A stretch of 64,000 nucleotides of DNA from Bacteroidales bacterium UBA3824 (GCA_002393195.1 DGIK01000073.1:1067-65066); one strand, 5' to 3'. Counted from the stretch's first letter, positions 24,967-33,434 are shown. Numbers and translations: made by a program. The notes: generated from the sequence alone by a model not told the origin.

Positions 24967-24990
24967 TTATACATAATATATTATGTGTAA
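24967..24990. promoter_or_regulatory. Palindromic operator 1 of the hipBA-like operon
   Basis: A near-perfect 24-base palindrome with half-site TTAyrCATAA. A second copy starts 41 bases downstream. Both lie just upstream of the hipB-like promoter and resemble autoregulatory operators. Confidence 0.6.
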
Positions 24991-25007
24991 TTCGCAAAAA
25001 TAGCGAT

Positions 25008-25031
25008 TTATACATAAAATATTATGCGTAA
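25008..25031. promoter_or_regulatory. Palindromic operator 2 of the hipBA-like operon
   Basis: Second 24-base palindrome, differing from operator 1 at two positions. It ends four bases before the -33 element of the promoter at 25035. Confidence 0.65.
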
Positions 25032-25034
25032 AAT

Positions 25035-25065
25035 TTTGAGATTAGAAGGAAATATGTTACCTTTG
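25035..25065 (+). promoter_or_regulatory. Promoter of the hipBA-like operon
   Basis: TTTG (25035-25038), 19 bases, then TACCTTTG (25058-25065), with the ATG at 25092. Confidence 0.75.
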
Positions 25066-25091
25066 CTACATCAACAAAACACTATTTGATT

Positions 25092-25406
25092 ATGGAATTT
25101 AACAAATACGTTTTTGACCCGTACCCATTGGAGGTAACGATGCGGCGTCTTGCTGAAAACCTGAAAGCAAGGCGATTGGAGAAGAAATTCTCCACCAAAA
25201 CTCTTGCGCAAATGAGCGGCGTGCCGGCACCAACAATTCAGCGTTTTGAATTGAAACACTCCATCTCGCTCGAATCTTTCGTAAAGATAGCCAAGGCGTT
25301 AGGCTATTCCGAAGAGATTATGAACCTTCTCTCCGAACCTAAGTACGACACAATGGAAGAACTTTTGGAAATCAACAAAAACAGCACAAGAAGGAGGGGC
25401 GTATGA
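25092..25406 (+). CDS. HipB-like helix-turn-helix antitoxin
   Basis: The 104-residue protein has a Cro/C1-type helix-turn-helix (MRRLAENLKARRLEKKFSTK, then LAQMSGVPAPTIQRFE). It overlaps the HipA-like gene by four bases (ATGA). In this arrangement HipB-type proteins neutralise the kinase and repress their own operon, here presumably through the two palindromes upstream. I use the ATG at 25092; the reading frame could also open at a TTG two codons earlier. Confidence 0.88.
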   Translation: MEFNKYVFDPYPLEVTMRRLAENLKARRLEKKFSTKTLAQMSGVPAPTIQRFELKHSISLESFVKIAKALGYSEEIMNLLSEPKYDTMEELLEINKNSTRRRGV

Positions 25407-26497
25407 TAGATAAGTTGTTGTTAGTAAACGTGTTGTATCACGGCAAAAAAGTTGGTACACTTACTTGCAGAAAGCGCGGTGTTTGCAGTTTTGAGTACGA
25501 CAAACAGTGGCTTGTTGACGGCTTTTCGATTTCGCCATTAAAACTGCCGTTAAAATCAGGTATTTTTACTGCTGATTATCAACCTTTTAACGGCAATTTC
25601 GGCGTTTTTGAAGATTCATTGCCCGGAGGTTACGGCGAATATCTCATAAACAAGGTGTTAAAAAAGAATAGCATTGATTATCAATCGCTTACACCTGTGC
25701 AAAAACTAAGTCTTGTGGGAAGTGGTGGTCTTGGGGCGTTGTGTTATATACCTGAAAACAAGGTAATTAACGACAGTTTTGACGGTTCTTTTGACCAAAT
25801 GCAACAGATTATCAACGATGTTCTTTCCGAAAAGACCGATTCTGCCGCCGGAATGTTATTCAACAAGAGCGGTAATTCAGGTGGCGCACGTCCAAAATGC
25901 CTTTACACCGATGCAGACGGGCATTGGATTGTGAAATTTCGTCATATTTACGACCGCAAAGACATCGGTGAAATCGAATATGCTTATAATCTTGCAGCAC
26001 GCAAATGTGGAATCGATGTCCCTGATTTTAAACTATTTGATGGCAAATATTTCGGGGTAAAGCGTTTTGACATTTTACCAAACGGGGAACGGCTGCACGT
26101 TGTTACGGCAAGTGGACTTTTGAACGAGCCAATCACCCCGCCTAAAATGGATTACAACTCGCTTTTGCAACTTACAGGCTATCTGACACAAAGTTCGCAA
26201 GAGGTCGAACAACAATTTCGTAGAATGGCTTTCAACGTTATTGCCAAAAATTTAGATGACCACGCCCGCAATTTTTCATTTATTTATAAAAACGGTCGTT
26301 GGCATCTTTCGCCCGCCTACGACCTCACAAACGACAACACCCTCGGCGAACACGCTACAACTGTGAATTTCAACGGTTTGCCCAACGACGCAGATATGAT
26401 TTTCGTCGGCAAAAACATCAAAATTTCTGAAAAACGATGCAAGGATATTATTGATGAAGTGAGGGAAGGTGTAAGAGGTTTGGAGAAATGGTTTTGA
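25403..26497 (+). CDS. HipA-like serine/threonine kinase toxin
   Basis: The 364-residue protein is a HipA-family kinase. It has the N-terminal Couple_hipA region (FEDSLPGGYGEYLINK), the nucleotide-loop GNSGGARPK, the catalytic NLDDHARN and the metal-binding PAYDLT. HipA of E. coli phosphorylates glutamyl-tRNA synthetase and halts translation; the target here is unknown. Conserved residues are intact, so an active toxin is likely. The length is shorter than E. coli HipA (440) but usual for the short forms. Confidence 0.9.
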   Translation: MIDKLLLVNVLYHGKKVGTLTCRKRGVCSFEYDKQWLVDGFSISPLKLPLKSGIFTADYQPFNGNFGVFEDSLPGGYGEYLINKVLKKNSIDYQSLTPVQKLSLVGSGGLGALCYIPENKVINDSFDGSFDQMQQIINDVLSEKTDSAAGMLFNKSGNSGGARPKCLYTDADGHWIVKFRHIYDRKDIGEIEYAYNLAARKCGIDVPDFKLFDGKYFGVKRFDILPNGERLHVVTASGLLNEPITPPKMDYNSLLQLTGYLTQSSQEVEQQFRRMAFNVIAKNLDDHARNFSFIYKNGRWHLSPAYDLTNDNTLGEHATTVNFNGLPNDADMIFVGKNIKISEKRCKDIIDEVREGVRGLEKWF

Positions 26498-26579
26498 AGA
26501 AGTTGACATCTATAAAAAAACTTTCGGAATGATATTTTTTGTTAATATTGCCGTCAATTGTGGAACCAATTAAAATAGA

Positions 26580-26707
26580 GCGGGAAACAAGATTCGAACT
26601 CGTGTCTCCGCACTTACTATTTATACGAAGCGTGTTTTTCAAAATAAATAATAAGTGCGTGCTCTAACCATTGGCAGAATAATGCTCTGCCACTAAGCTA
26701 TTCCCGC
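26580..26707 (-). tRNA. Unusual tRNA-like gene, long copy
   Basis: On the minus strand GCGGGAA pairs with TTCCCGC as a 7-bp acceptor stem. The T arm is standard (ACGAG-TTCGAAT-CTTGT). The 5' part resembles tRNA-Gly, including CTGCCAA, which is the loop of a GCC anticodon. The D stem pairs GCTT with GAGC only if the D loop holds an extra hairpin TGGCAG/CTGCCA. In place of a normal anticodon arm is a stem of about 16 bp (CGCACTTA... with ...TAAGTGCG) topped by a 19-base loop. At 128 bases it is far too long for an ordinary tRNA. No CCA is encoded. Confidence 0.5.
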
Positions 26708-26732
26708 ATTTTGTTGTCGCAAAATAAATAGT

Positions 26733-26825
26733 GCGGGAAACAAGATTCGAACTCGTGTATCACATAGACCGTATGTGCGTTCTAACCGTTGGCAGAATAT
26801 TGTACTGCCACTGAACTATTCCCGC
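26733..26825 (-). tRNA. Unusual tRNA-like gene, short copy
   Basis: This 93-base copy folds as a cloverleaf: acceptor GCGGGAA/TTCCCGC, D stem GTTC/GAAC, anticodon stem CACAT/ATGTG, four-base variable loop and T arm ACGAG/CTTGT. Two things are wrong for a normal tRNA. The D loop is about 30 bases and contains the hairpin TGGCAG/CTGCCA, and the anticodon loop ACGGTCT lacks U33. The 5' half is Gly-like. It lies 25 bases upstream (minus strand) of the long copy. Confidence 0.55.
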
Positions 26826-26969
26826 ATTTAAGATGTCGCAAAGATAGAAATATTTTTTCTTTCCACAAACCACTGCCGCAAAAAACATCTTGCACATTCG
26901 CGAAAGCGATTAATTCTTTTATTAGGGAGGCAATTAGTCGATAATTGTGATATTTTTTGCGAAAAAAAA

Positions 26970-27001
26970 TTTGCAAGTTCATTTATTATGTGTTACTTTT
27001 G
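26970..27001 (+). promoter_or_regulatory. Promoter of the AAA ATPase/HEPN gene
   Basis: TTTG (26970-26973), 20 bases, then TACTTTTG (26994-27001), with the ATG at 27031. Confidence 0.75.
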
Positions 27002-27030
27002 CAAAGTTAAGCAAAAACAACACAACGCCA

Positions 27031-28674
27031 ATGAAAATCAAGAAAATGATATTAACCAATTTCCGCGCATACAAACACGTTGAAATTGATTTTGATGATT
27101 TTAACTGCATCGTAGGCAAAAATGATGTGGGTAAATCTACTATATTTGTTGCATTGGAGTGGTTTTTCGGGCAAAGAGAATTTGACGGTTATGATTTTAA
27201 TTATGATACAATAAGAAAAAATCAATCAGATTCTATTTTTGGAGACGATGGAGAATTTTCTGTGGAAATTATTTTCACGGGAGAAATGGATGAAATGATA
27301 CAATGCGTAAACGTAAACTCTTTTGGCAGTTTAAAAACACATTATTTTGTAAAAGACTTTATAGAGGATGATTGTATTTGTATAAAAAAACAATTGGTAA
27401 ATCCATTATCATGGAATAATTACAGATCAGGAACAAAACCTAATGTGTATGAAATAAAGGCATATTATTTCGATGAAATTGGCAATATTTTTTCTAAAAT
27501 AGACATTAATACACTACGAGAAAAACATTTATCATTTAATTTAAATAACACTTCTAAACGTAAAGTTCTTAATGAATATCATGAGGAGAGTGAAAAAATA
27601 TGCGATGATTTATTCAAGTATTGCCGAAACAATACATCTAAAAGGAAAGAGAAATATATTGGATTCGATTATGACAAACTAATGTGCAGTAAGTTCTCAG
27701 AACTATTCAGATTACAACGTACTACTGATACTATTGATGGGTACATTAAACTATTGTTGCGACAAGATTATTTCGAACTTCAACGGAGGGTTATTTCTTC
27801 GAGGAATAAAATCGCCGCCCAATTATCAAACGAGTTTCTTAAATCAAACGAAAGTTTTAGATTCGTTGAAAATAGTGACGTCGACATTCTAGCAAATGAT
27901 ATATTAATGACGAATGGTGGAATACCTTTACAGCACAGAGGAGAGGGGTTTCAGACAAATGTCAAGAATGCTATATTTAGATTGTTGTCTGACCCCAAAT
28001 TTAATTCTAATCAAACTGTTATTATGGGTTTTGAAGAACCTGAAACACATTTGCACCCAAATGAACAGCGCAAAATGTATGAAACATTAAAAAATCTATC
28101 AAAAATACACCAAGTTATTATAACGACCCATTCGCCATTTATTGTTAAAGAATTAGCGAAAGAAAAAGAAGGTGTGAAGTGTATTGTTTTGAAACAAACG
28201 AATGGCAGTACAGAAAGAATTGATGTGGCTGAACGTGTTTTAAAATACAACAACAATTACGTTTCAATGAACGAAATTAACTATATTGCCTTTGCTGAAG
28301 GTTCAATAGAATTTCATATTGAATTATTTGGTTATATGCATCGATTGATAAATGAGAGAAACAGTGCTACATATAGTTTGGAACAAATTGACGATTATTT
28401 AAAAACAAATTATAAGGCGAATTTAAGGATAGAAAAGTTTTATCGTATAGGTAAAAAAGAAGAACCAATAATTAGGAACGATAAGGAAACATTGCCCGAA
28501 AAGCGATTCGTTATTCAAGAGCGTTCTCTGCCTTATTGTGTACGTAATCAAATAGACCATCCGCATCCTTTAAATAGCAAGTTTGACAATATTGAATTGA
28601 TAAAACAATCTATTGATTATATGATTGGTGTAATAAATGATTTGAAATCAAAATCAAAGCGCGATTTCGTGTAG
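27031..28674 (+). CDS. AAA ATPase (OLD/RecF-like) with C-terminal HEPN-like motif
   Basis: The 547-residue protein starts like OLD-family ATPases (ILTNFRAYKHVEIDF) with Walker A GKNDVGKS (29-36). The ABC-type signature region is near residue 320, followed by Walker B and D-loop GFEEPETHLHPNEQ and the switch THSP. The C-terminal ~150 residues do not show a clear TOPRIM nuclease. Instead R505-N-Q-I-D-H510 fits the RNxxxH motif of HEPN ribonucleases, followed by a helix typical of HEPN domains. ATPase plus effector proteins of this kind are usually anti-phage systems. The gene is divergent from two tRNA-like genes. It is AT-rich compared with carB, as expected for acquired DNA. Confidence 0.75.
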   Translation: MKIKKMILTNFRAYKHVEIDFDDFNCIVGKNDVGKSTIFVALEWFFGQREFDGYDFNYDTIRKNQSDSIFGDDGEFSVEIIFTGEMDEMIQCVNVNSFGSLKTHYFVKDFIEDDCICIKKQLVNPLSWNNYRSGTKPNVYEIKAYYFDEIGNIFSKIDINTLREKHLSFNLNNTSKRKVLNEYHEESEKICDDLFKYCRNNTSKRKEKYIGFDYDKLMCSKFSELFRLQRTTDTIDGYIKLLLRQDYFELQRRVISSRNKIAAQLSNEFLKSNESFRFVENSDVDILANDILMTNGGIPLQHRGEGFQTNVKNAIFRLLSDPKFNSNQTVIMGFEEPETHLHPNEQRKMYETLKNLSKIHQVIITTHSPFIVKELAKEKEGVKCIVLKQTNGSTERIDVAERVLKYNNNYVSMNEINYIAFAEGSIEFHIELFGYMHRLINERNSATYSLEQIDDYLKTNYKANLRIEKFYRIGKKEEPIIRNDKETLPEKRFVIQERSLPYCVRNQIDHPHPLNSKFDNIELIKQSIDYMIGVINDLKSKSKRDFV

Positions 28675-28762
28675 GGGCGTCCTTGTGTACGCTCCGCTTA
28701 CCAATCCACATCCCTGCATTCCCACAAATCATCATCGGAGCGTTGATGAGCAACGCCCCTAC
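28671..28762. repeat. REP/MITE-like inverted element
   Basis: The 92-base element has perfect 10-base ends (28671-28680 with 28753-28762) and an inner inverted pair (28690-28696 with 28736-28742). Its left end contains the stop codon of the ATPase gene. A related half-element is at 58465-58494. It may also act as a terminator. Confidence 0.6.
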
Positions 28763-28804
28763 AAAAAAACATTTTTTCCTCTTGCACATTCCCCCAAAAA
28801 ACTA

Positions 28805-28812
28805 TAAATTTG
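28805..28812 (+). promoter_or_regulatory. -7 box of carB
   Basis: TAAATTTG, with a partial -33 (CTTG at 28781-28784) 20 bases upstream. The ATG is at 28853. Confidence 0.5.
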
Positions 28813-28852
28813 TACCCGTCTAATTAGCAAAATTAATATAACATTCATTATA

Positions 28853-31800
28853 ATGAACACCAAACTTAAAAAAGTGCTTGTGCTCGGCTCCGGCGCGCTG
28901 AAAATCGGTCAGGCGGGTGAGTTTGACTACTCTGGTAGTCAGGCACTTAAAGCATTACGAGAAGAGGGCATCAAGTCCGTCCTCGTCAACCCCAATATCG
29001 CTACTATCCAGACAAGCGAGGGCATCGCCGACAAGGTGTATTTCTTGCCCGTCAACACGCATTTCGTTACCGAAATCATCAAAAAAGAACGCCCCGACGG
29101 TATTCTGTTGGCTTTCGGCGGTCAGACCGCGCTTAACTGCGGCACCGAACTTTTCAAGACTGGTGTTTTGAAGGAATACGGCGTTCAGGTGCTCGGAACA
29201 AGCGTTGAGGCGATTATGAACACAGAAGACCGCGACCTTTTCGTCAAGGAGATGAACAAGGCGGATCTCAAAGTGCCTGTAAGCCACGCTTGCGAAAGTC
29301 TCGACGAGGCGGTGGCAACTGCCCGCAAAATCGGTTATCCGGTGATGATTCGTTCGGCATACGCTTTGGGCGGATTGGGTTCGGGCGTGTGTCCCGACGA
29401 AAAAACTTTCCTCGAAATCGCCGAATCTGCATTTACATTCGCTCCACAAGTGCTTGTGGAAGAGAGTCTTAAAGGTTGGAAGGAAATTGAGTTTGAGGTA
29501 ATCCGTGATGCCAACGACCATTGCTTCACCGTTGCGTCGATGGAAAACTTCGACCCGCTCGGAATCCACACCGGCGAATCAATCGTTGTAGCCCCAACTT
29601 GCTCACTCTCAGACGCTCAGGTGAAGATGTTGCAGGAATTGGCGGTTAAATGTGTCCGTCATCTCAATATCGTCGGCGAATGTAACATCCAATACGCTTT
29701 CAACGCCGAGACCAACGATTACCGCATCATCGAAATCAACGCCCGCCTCAGCCGCTCGTCTGCCCTTGCATCAAAGGCTACGGGCTATCCGTTGGCATTT
29801 GTTGCAGCCAAAATTGCCCTCGGCTACACCCTCGACCAAATCGGCGAAATGGGCACCACAAATTCGGCTTACGTGGCTCCGTCGTTGGATTATTTAATCT
29901 GCAAAATCCCTCGTTGGGACTTGACGAAATTTGCCGGAGTGAGCCGCAAAATCGGTTCGTCGATGAAGTCTGTGGGCGAAATCATGTCAATCGGACGCAC
30001 CTTTGAGGAGCTGATACAGAAGGGTTTGAGGATGATTGGACAGGGTATGCACGGTTTTGTTGGCAACGACCACACCAAGTTTGCCAACCTCGACGACGAA
30101 CTCGCCAACCCCACCGACCTCCGCATTTTTGCGATTGCGCAGGCGTTGGAGGATGGCTACACAATCGACCGCATTTACGAACTCACCAAAATCGATCCGT
30201 GGTTCATCGGCAAACTCAAAAACATCGTCGATTTCAAGCACAAACTCGAATCTTACAACAAGATTGAAGACCTGAGTGCCGACGTTCTCCGCGAAGCCAA
30301 GATACTCGGTTTCAGCGACTTCCAGATTGCACGTTTTGTCCTCAAAACCAAGGGCGGCAATATGGAGAAGGAAAATCTCGCCGTGCGCGCCTACCGCAAA
30401 AAACTCGGCATTCTTCCCGCCGTCAAGCGCATCCCGACTGTTGCAAGCGAGCATCCAGACCTCACCAATTACCTCTATATGACGTACAGCGTTGAGGGTT
30501 ATGATATTAATTATTATCAAAATGAAAAATCCGTAATCGTACTTGGCTCAGGTGCTTACAGAATTGGCTCGTCTGTGGAGTTCGACTGGTGTAGCGTCAA
30601 CGCCATCAATACCGCCCGCAAACTCGGTTACAAGTCGATTATGATTAATTATAATCCCGAAACCGTCTCCACCGACTACGACATGTGCGACCGTCTGTAT
30701 TTTGACGAGCTGTCGTTTGAGCGTGTTTTGGACGTCATCGACTTGGAAAATCCTCGCGGCGTGATTGTTTCGGTTGGCGGTCAGATACCAAACAACCTCG
30801 CAATGAAACTCCACCGTCAGAGCGTGCCAATTCTCGGTACATCGCCGGTATCAATCGACCGCGCCGAAAATCGCAACAAGTTCTCGGCAATGCTCGATCA
30901 ACTCGGCATCGACCAACCCGAATGGAGTGCACTCACAAGTATGGATGACGTGAAGGCGTTTGTTGACAGGGTTGGATTCCCGGTTTTGGTGCGTCCGTCG
31001 TATGTGCTTTCGGGCGCGGCAATGAACGTTTGCTACGATTACGAGGAGTTGGAGCGTTTTCTCGCGCTCGCAAGCGAAGTCAGCAAGGAGTATCCCGTTG
31101 TGATCTCGCAGTTCATGCAGGAAACCAACGAGATAGAGTTTGACGCTGTGGCTCAGAACGGCGAAATCGTTGAGTACGGCATCAGCGAACACGTTGAGTA
31201 TGCGGGCGTTCATTCCGGCGACGCTACGATGGTGTTCCCGGCTCAGCAAATCAGCTTTGGCACGGTGCGTCAGATTAAGAAAATAAGCCGTGCAATCGCC
31301 AAGGAACTCAATATTTCGGGTCCGTTCAACATCCAGTATCTTGCTAAGGGTCGCGACGTGAAAGTAATCGAGTGCAACCTCCGTGCATCGCGTTCGTTCC
31401 CGTTTGTAAGCAAGGTTTTGAAGAGAAATTTCATCGAGACCGCCACACGCATCATGCTCGACGCGCCTTACACCAAGCCCGACAAGAGCGAGTTTGACAT
31501 CGACAGAATGGGCGTTAAGGCAAGTCAATTCTCGTTTGCAAGGCTTCAAAATGCCGATCCGGTTTTGGGCGTCGATATGAGTTCTACGGGCGAAGTTGGC
31601 TGTCTTGGCGACACTTACGAAGAGGCTCTCTTGAACGCTCTCATCGCCACCGGCTACAAGATTCCGTCGAAGGAGAAGGGCATTATGATTTCGTCGGGAA
31701 GTGCCAAGGAGAAGGCTGCGATGCTCGACGCCGCCCGCGAACTTTGCAAGAATGGTTATTCGATTTACGCCACCGAAGGCACCGCCAAGTATTTCAACGA

Positions 31801-32086
31801 CAACGGTGTAAAAGCCACCGCAGTAGGTTGGCCCGACGAGGACGGCGTATCGAAGTACGAGAATGTGATGAAGATGATTTCCGACCACAAGTTTGACCTC
31901 ATCGTCAACATCCCGAAAAACCACACCAAGCGCGAACTCACCAACGGCTACCGCATCCGTCGCGGCGCAATCGACCACAACATCCCGCTCATCACCAACG
32001 CAAGACTTGCCACGGCATTTATCGAGGCATTCTGCGCAGTAGGAGTCGATGGATTGAAGATTAAGAGTTGGCAGGAGTATGTGTAG
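28853..32086 (+). CDS. carB: Carbamoyl-phosphate synthase large subunit
   Basis: The 1077-residue protein is the full-length synthetase subunit that makes carbamoyl phosphate for pyrimidine and arginine synthesis. It has the two homologous ATP-grasp halves, each opened by VLGSGALKIGQAGEFDYSG and VLGSGAYRIGSSVEFDW. The oligomerisation domain lies between them, and a C-terminal allosteric domain begins near residue 940 (IYATEGTAKYFNDNG). No carA gene is in the window. Composition is typical of the chromosome core. Confidence 0.97.
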   Translation: MNTKLKKVLVLGSGALKIGQAGEFDYSGSQALKALREEGIKSVLVNPNIATIQTSEGIADKVYFLPVNTHFVTEIIKKERPDGILLAFGGQTALNCGTELFKTGVLKEYGVQVLGTSVEAIMNTEDRDLFVKEMNKADLKVPVSHACESLDEAVATARKIGYPVMIRSAYALGGLGSGVCPDEKTFLEIAESAFTFAPQVLVEESLKGWKEIEFEVIRDANDHCFTVASMENFDPLGIHTGESIVVAPTCSLSDAQVKMLQELAVKCVRHLNIVGECNIQYAFNAETNDYRIIEINARLSRSSALASKATGYPLAFVAAKIALGYTLDQIGEMGTTNSAYVAPSLDYLICKIPRWDLTKFAGVSRKIGSSMKSVGEIMSIGRTFEELIQKGLRMIGQGMHGFVGNDHTKFANLDDELANPTDLRIFAIAQALEDGYTIDRIYELTKIDPWFIGKLKNIVDFKHKLESYNKIEDLSADVLREAKILGFSDFQIARFVLKTKGGNMEKENLAVRAYRKKLGILPAVKRIPTVASEHPDLTNYLYMTYSVEGYDINYYQNEKSVIVLGSGAYRIGSSVEFDWCSVNAINTARKLGYKSIMINYNPETVSTDYDMCDRLYFDELSFERVLDVIDLENPRGVIVSVGGQIPNNLAMKLHRQSVPILGTSPVSIDRAENRNKFSAMLDQLGIDQPEWSALTSMDDVKAFVDRVGFPVLVRPSYVLSGAAMNVCYDYEELERFLALASEVSKEYPVVISQFMQETNEIEFDAVAQNGEIVEYGISEHVEYAGVHSGDATMVFPAQQISFGTVRQIKKISRAIAKELNISGPFNIQYLAKGRDVKVIECNLRASRSFPFVSKVLKRNFIETATRIMLDAPYTKPDKSEFDIDRMGVKASQFSFARLQNADPVLGVDMSSTGEVGCLGDTYEEALLNALIATGYKIPSKEKGIMISSGSAKEKAAMLDAARELCKNGYSIYATEGTAKYFNDNGVKATAVGWPDEDGVSKYENVMKMISDHKFDLIVNIPKNHTKRELTNGYRIRRGAIDHNIPLITNARLATAFIEAFCAVGVDGLKIKSWQEYV

Positions 32087-32112
32087 AAATTAATGATTGA
32101 GAATTTAAAAAA

Positions 32113-32146
32113 GGGGCGAGAAATAAAGTTTTTTCGCTCTTTTTTT
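32113..32146 (+). terminator. Probable carB terminator
   Basis: GCGAGAAA (32117-32124 region) pairs with TTTTCGC (with a bulge), followed by seven T (32140-32146). It lies about 30 bases past the carB stop. Confidence 0.5.
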
Positions 32147-32155
32147 GTAAAAACT

Positions 32156-32186
32156 TTTGTGTTTTGAAAAAAAAATATTAATATTG
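32156..32186 (+). promoter_or_regulatory. Promoter of the SecB-associated trio
   Basis: TTTG (32156-32159), 19 bases, then TAATATTG (32179-32186, one mismatch), with the ATG at 32215. Confidence 0.45.
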
Positions 32187-32214
32187 CAACGAATTTCACA
32201 ACAAAATTTTAAAT

Positions 32215-32475
32215 ATGGGTGTTTTCGCAGATATATTAAGAAACAAACTCAGTTCTATGTCAAACGACGAATTTGACCAATGGTGGAGTAATATAGAAGC
32301 CAAAAGAACTGATAATAATTCGATATCTGCCGCTGAATATCAGGATATAATGGATAATTATATTGGTGGTAATATGATTATGGATATTGCTGATTTGGCG
32401 GAAGATAGGGTTTCTATTGCCGTAGAAAAATGTGAATTAGAATTTAGTGAAGAAGATTATAATTTGGCAGCATAA
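32215..32475 (+). CDS. Small acidic protein, candidate antitoxin
   Basis: The 86-residue protein is acidic (FDQWWSNIEAKR, CELEFSEEDYNLAA) and has no recognisable DNA-binding motif. It is the first gene of a tight three-gene unit. Its stop overlaps the SecB-like start by one base (TAATG), so translation is probably coupled. By position it may be the antitoxin that the SecB-like chaperone protects. This is inference from context only. Confidence 0.55.
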   Translation: MGVFADILRNKLSSMSNDEFDQWWSNIEAKRTDNNSISAAEYQDIMDNYIGGNMIMDIADLAEDRVSIAVEKCELEFSEEDYNLAA

Positions 32476-32885
32476 TGGAGAAAGCAATGTTTTCGTTGGA
32501 AAGTTTCAACTTTTCAAAAGTAATGTTGGATTTGGATTCGGAACCCAAGGTGCTTAGTATAGGTAAATTGGAGCCGAGAGGCATATTTGATGCAAAAAAA
32601 CGAGAATATTGGCTTTCTATTTTATTTACAGCCAAGGATTCCGACAAAGACAAAGAAGTTATTGCACTAAAAGTTGTTTCCTTGTTTAAATTTTCAGATG
32701 CGGTGGATAACATAAACGATATTCCGCATTTCTTTTATGCCAATAGTATTGCCATTATGTATCCTTATATTAGGGCATTTGTAAGTTCGCTGACTTTACA
32801 AGCCAATTATAAACCTATCATTTTGCCTACGATGAATTTATCGTCATTGAAAGATGTTTTGATAAAAAACACCTCAGAAAAATAA
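32475..32885 (+). CDS. SecB-like chaperone
   Basis: The 136-residue protein resembles Bacteroidota SecB-like proteins. The C-terminal half reads FYANSIAIMYPYIRAFVSSL and then KPIILPTMNLSSL, matching the SecB pattern of a PY-containing helix followed by the PP-x-N-F segment. SecB-like proteins either deliver preproteins or, in toxin-antitoxin-chaperone systems such as M. tuberculosis HigBA-Rv1957, stabilise an antitoxin. The position between two small unknown proteins favours the second role. Confidence 0.65.
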   Translation: MEKAMFSLESFNFSKVMLDLDSEPKVLSIGKLEPRGIFDAKKREYWLSILFTAKDSDKDKEVIALKVVSLFKFSDAVDNINDIPHFFYANSIAIMYPYIRAFVSSLTLQANYKPIILPTMNLSSLKDVLIKNTSEK

Positions 32886-32888
32886 ATT

Positions 32889-33434
32889 ATGTCTTCCTTT
32901 TGTACCATATATCAAGCATTGGAATATACCGCAGACGAAGATGAAATTCCACATTGGAGTAGTGACCAAAACGCTTGGTTGGGTTATGGTTACTACTTTT
33001 GGGATTCGAGCATCGACCGTGCGCATTGGTGGGGAAAAAGTCGTTACAAAAATAATTATATGATTTGCAAAACTGAATACGACAAAAATTTCCATTTGTT
33101 TGATATGTTTGACACAAACCATAGCAAAGAATATACCGATACGCGGATTGTATTAGCAAAAGAATTCGCATCTCGCAAAAAAGTAAGCAACACAATTTAC
33201 GCACAAGATGTAATCAACGCATTGAAAAGCACATCCGAATTTATGAACAATTTTTTCGCTATTAGGATGTTAGCGATGGAATGTGCTCCGGTAATACACA
33301 AAATTCAATTTGCTTCAAACAGTCCTGCCTATTCGGACGAAGATTTGCCGGTGCAGTTGTGTGTATGGGACAAACGTTTTTTTAAGGCTGATGTAATAGT
33401 TGTTTTTCCTGACGATTCGGAATTAGTGTTTTAG
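32889..33434 (+). CDS. Putative ADP-ribosyltransferase-like toxin
   Basis: The 181-residue protein contains WLGYGYYFWDSSIDRAHWWG at residues about 30-50. This resembles the G-x-G-x-Y-F segment of PARP/DUF3990-like ADP-ribosyltransferase folds, where the Tyr stacks on nicotinamide and a helix with A..W follows. A conserved N-terminal TIYQAL could correspond to the first strand of that fold, although the usual His is Gln. It is the last gene of the SecB-linked trio, 3 bases after the chaperone stop. Enzymatic activity is a guess from a short motif. The stop overlaps the convergent gene by three bases. Confidence 0.45.
   Translation: MSSFCTIYQALEYTADEDEIPHWSSDQNAWLGYGYYFWDSSIDRAHWWGKSRYKNNYMICKTEYDKNFHLFDMFDTNHSKEYTDTRIVLAKEFASRKKVSNTIYAQDVINALKSTSEFMNNFFAIRMLAMECAPVIHKIQFASNSPAYSDEDLPVQLCVWDKRFFKADVIVVFPDDSELVF

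Larger units (their letters stand above)
26498..27030. other. Intergenic region with two tRNA-like genes
   Basis: No protein gene is visible. The region holds two minus-strand tRNA-like genes and the promoter of the ATPase gene at 27031. Confidence 0.6.

Noticed and set aside
26580..26825. Two ordinary glycine tRNA genes
   Set aside because: The acceptor and T arms fit, but the D loop and anticodon region do not. They are reported as tRNA-like with reduced confidence.
30851..31978. 375-codon open frame antisense to carB
   Set aside because: Shadow of carB, a conserved essential gene in the opposite frame. No promoter or recognisable domain.
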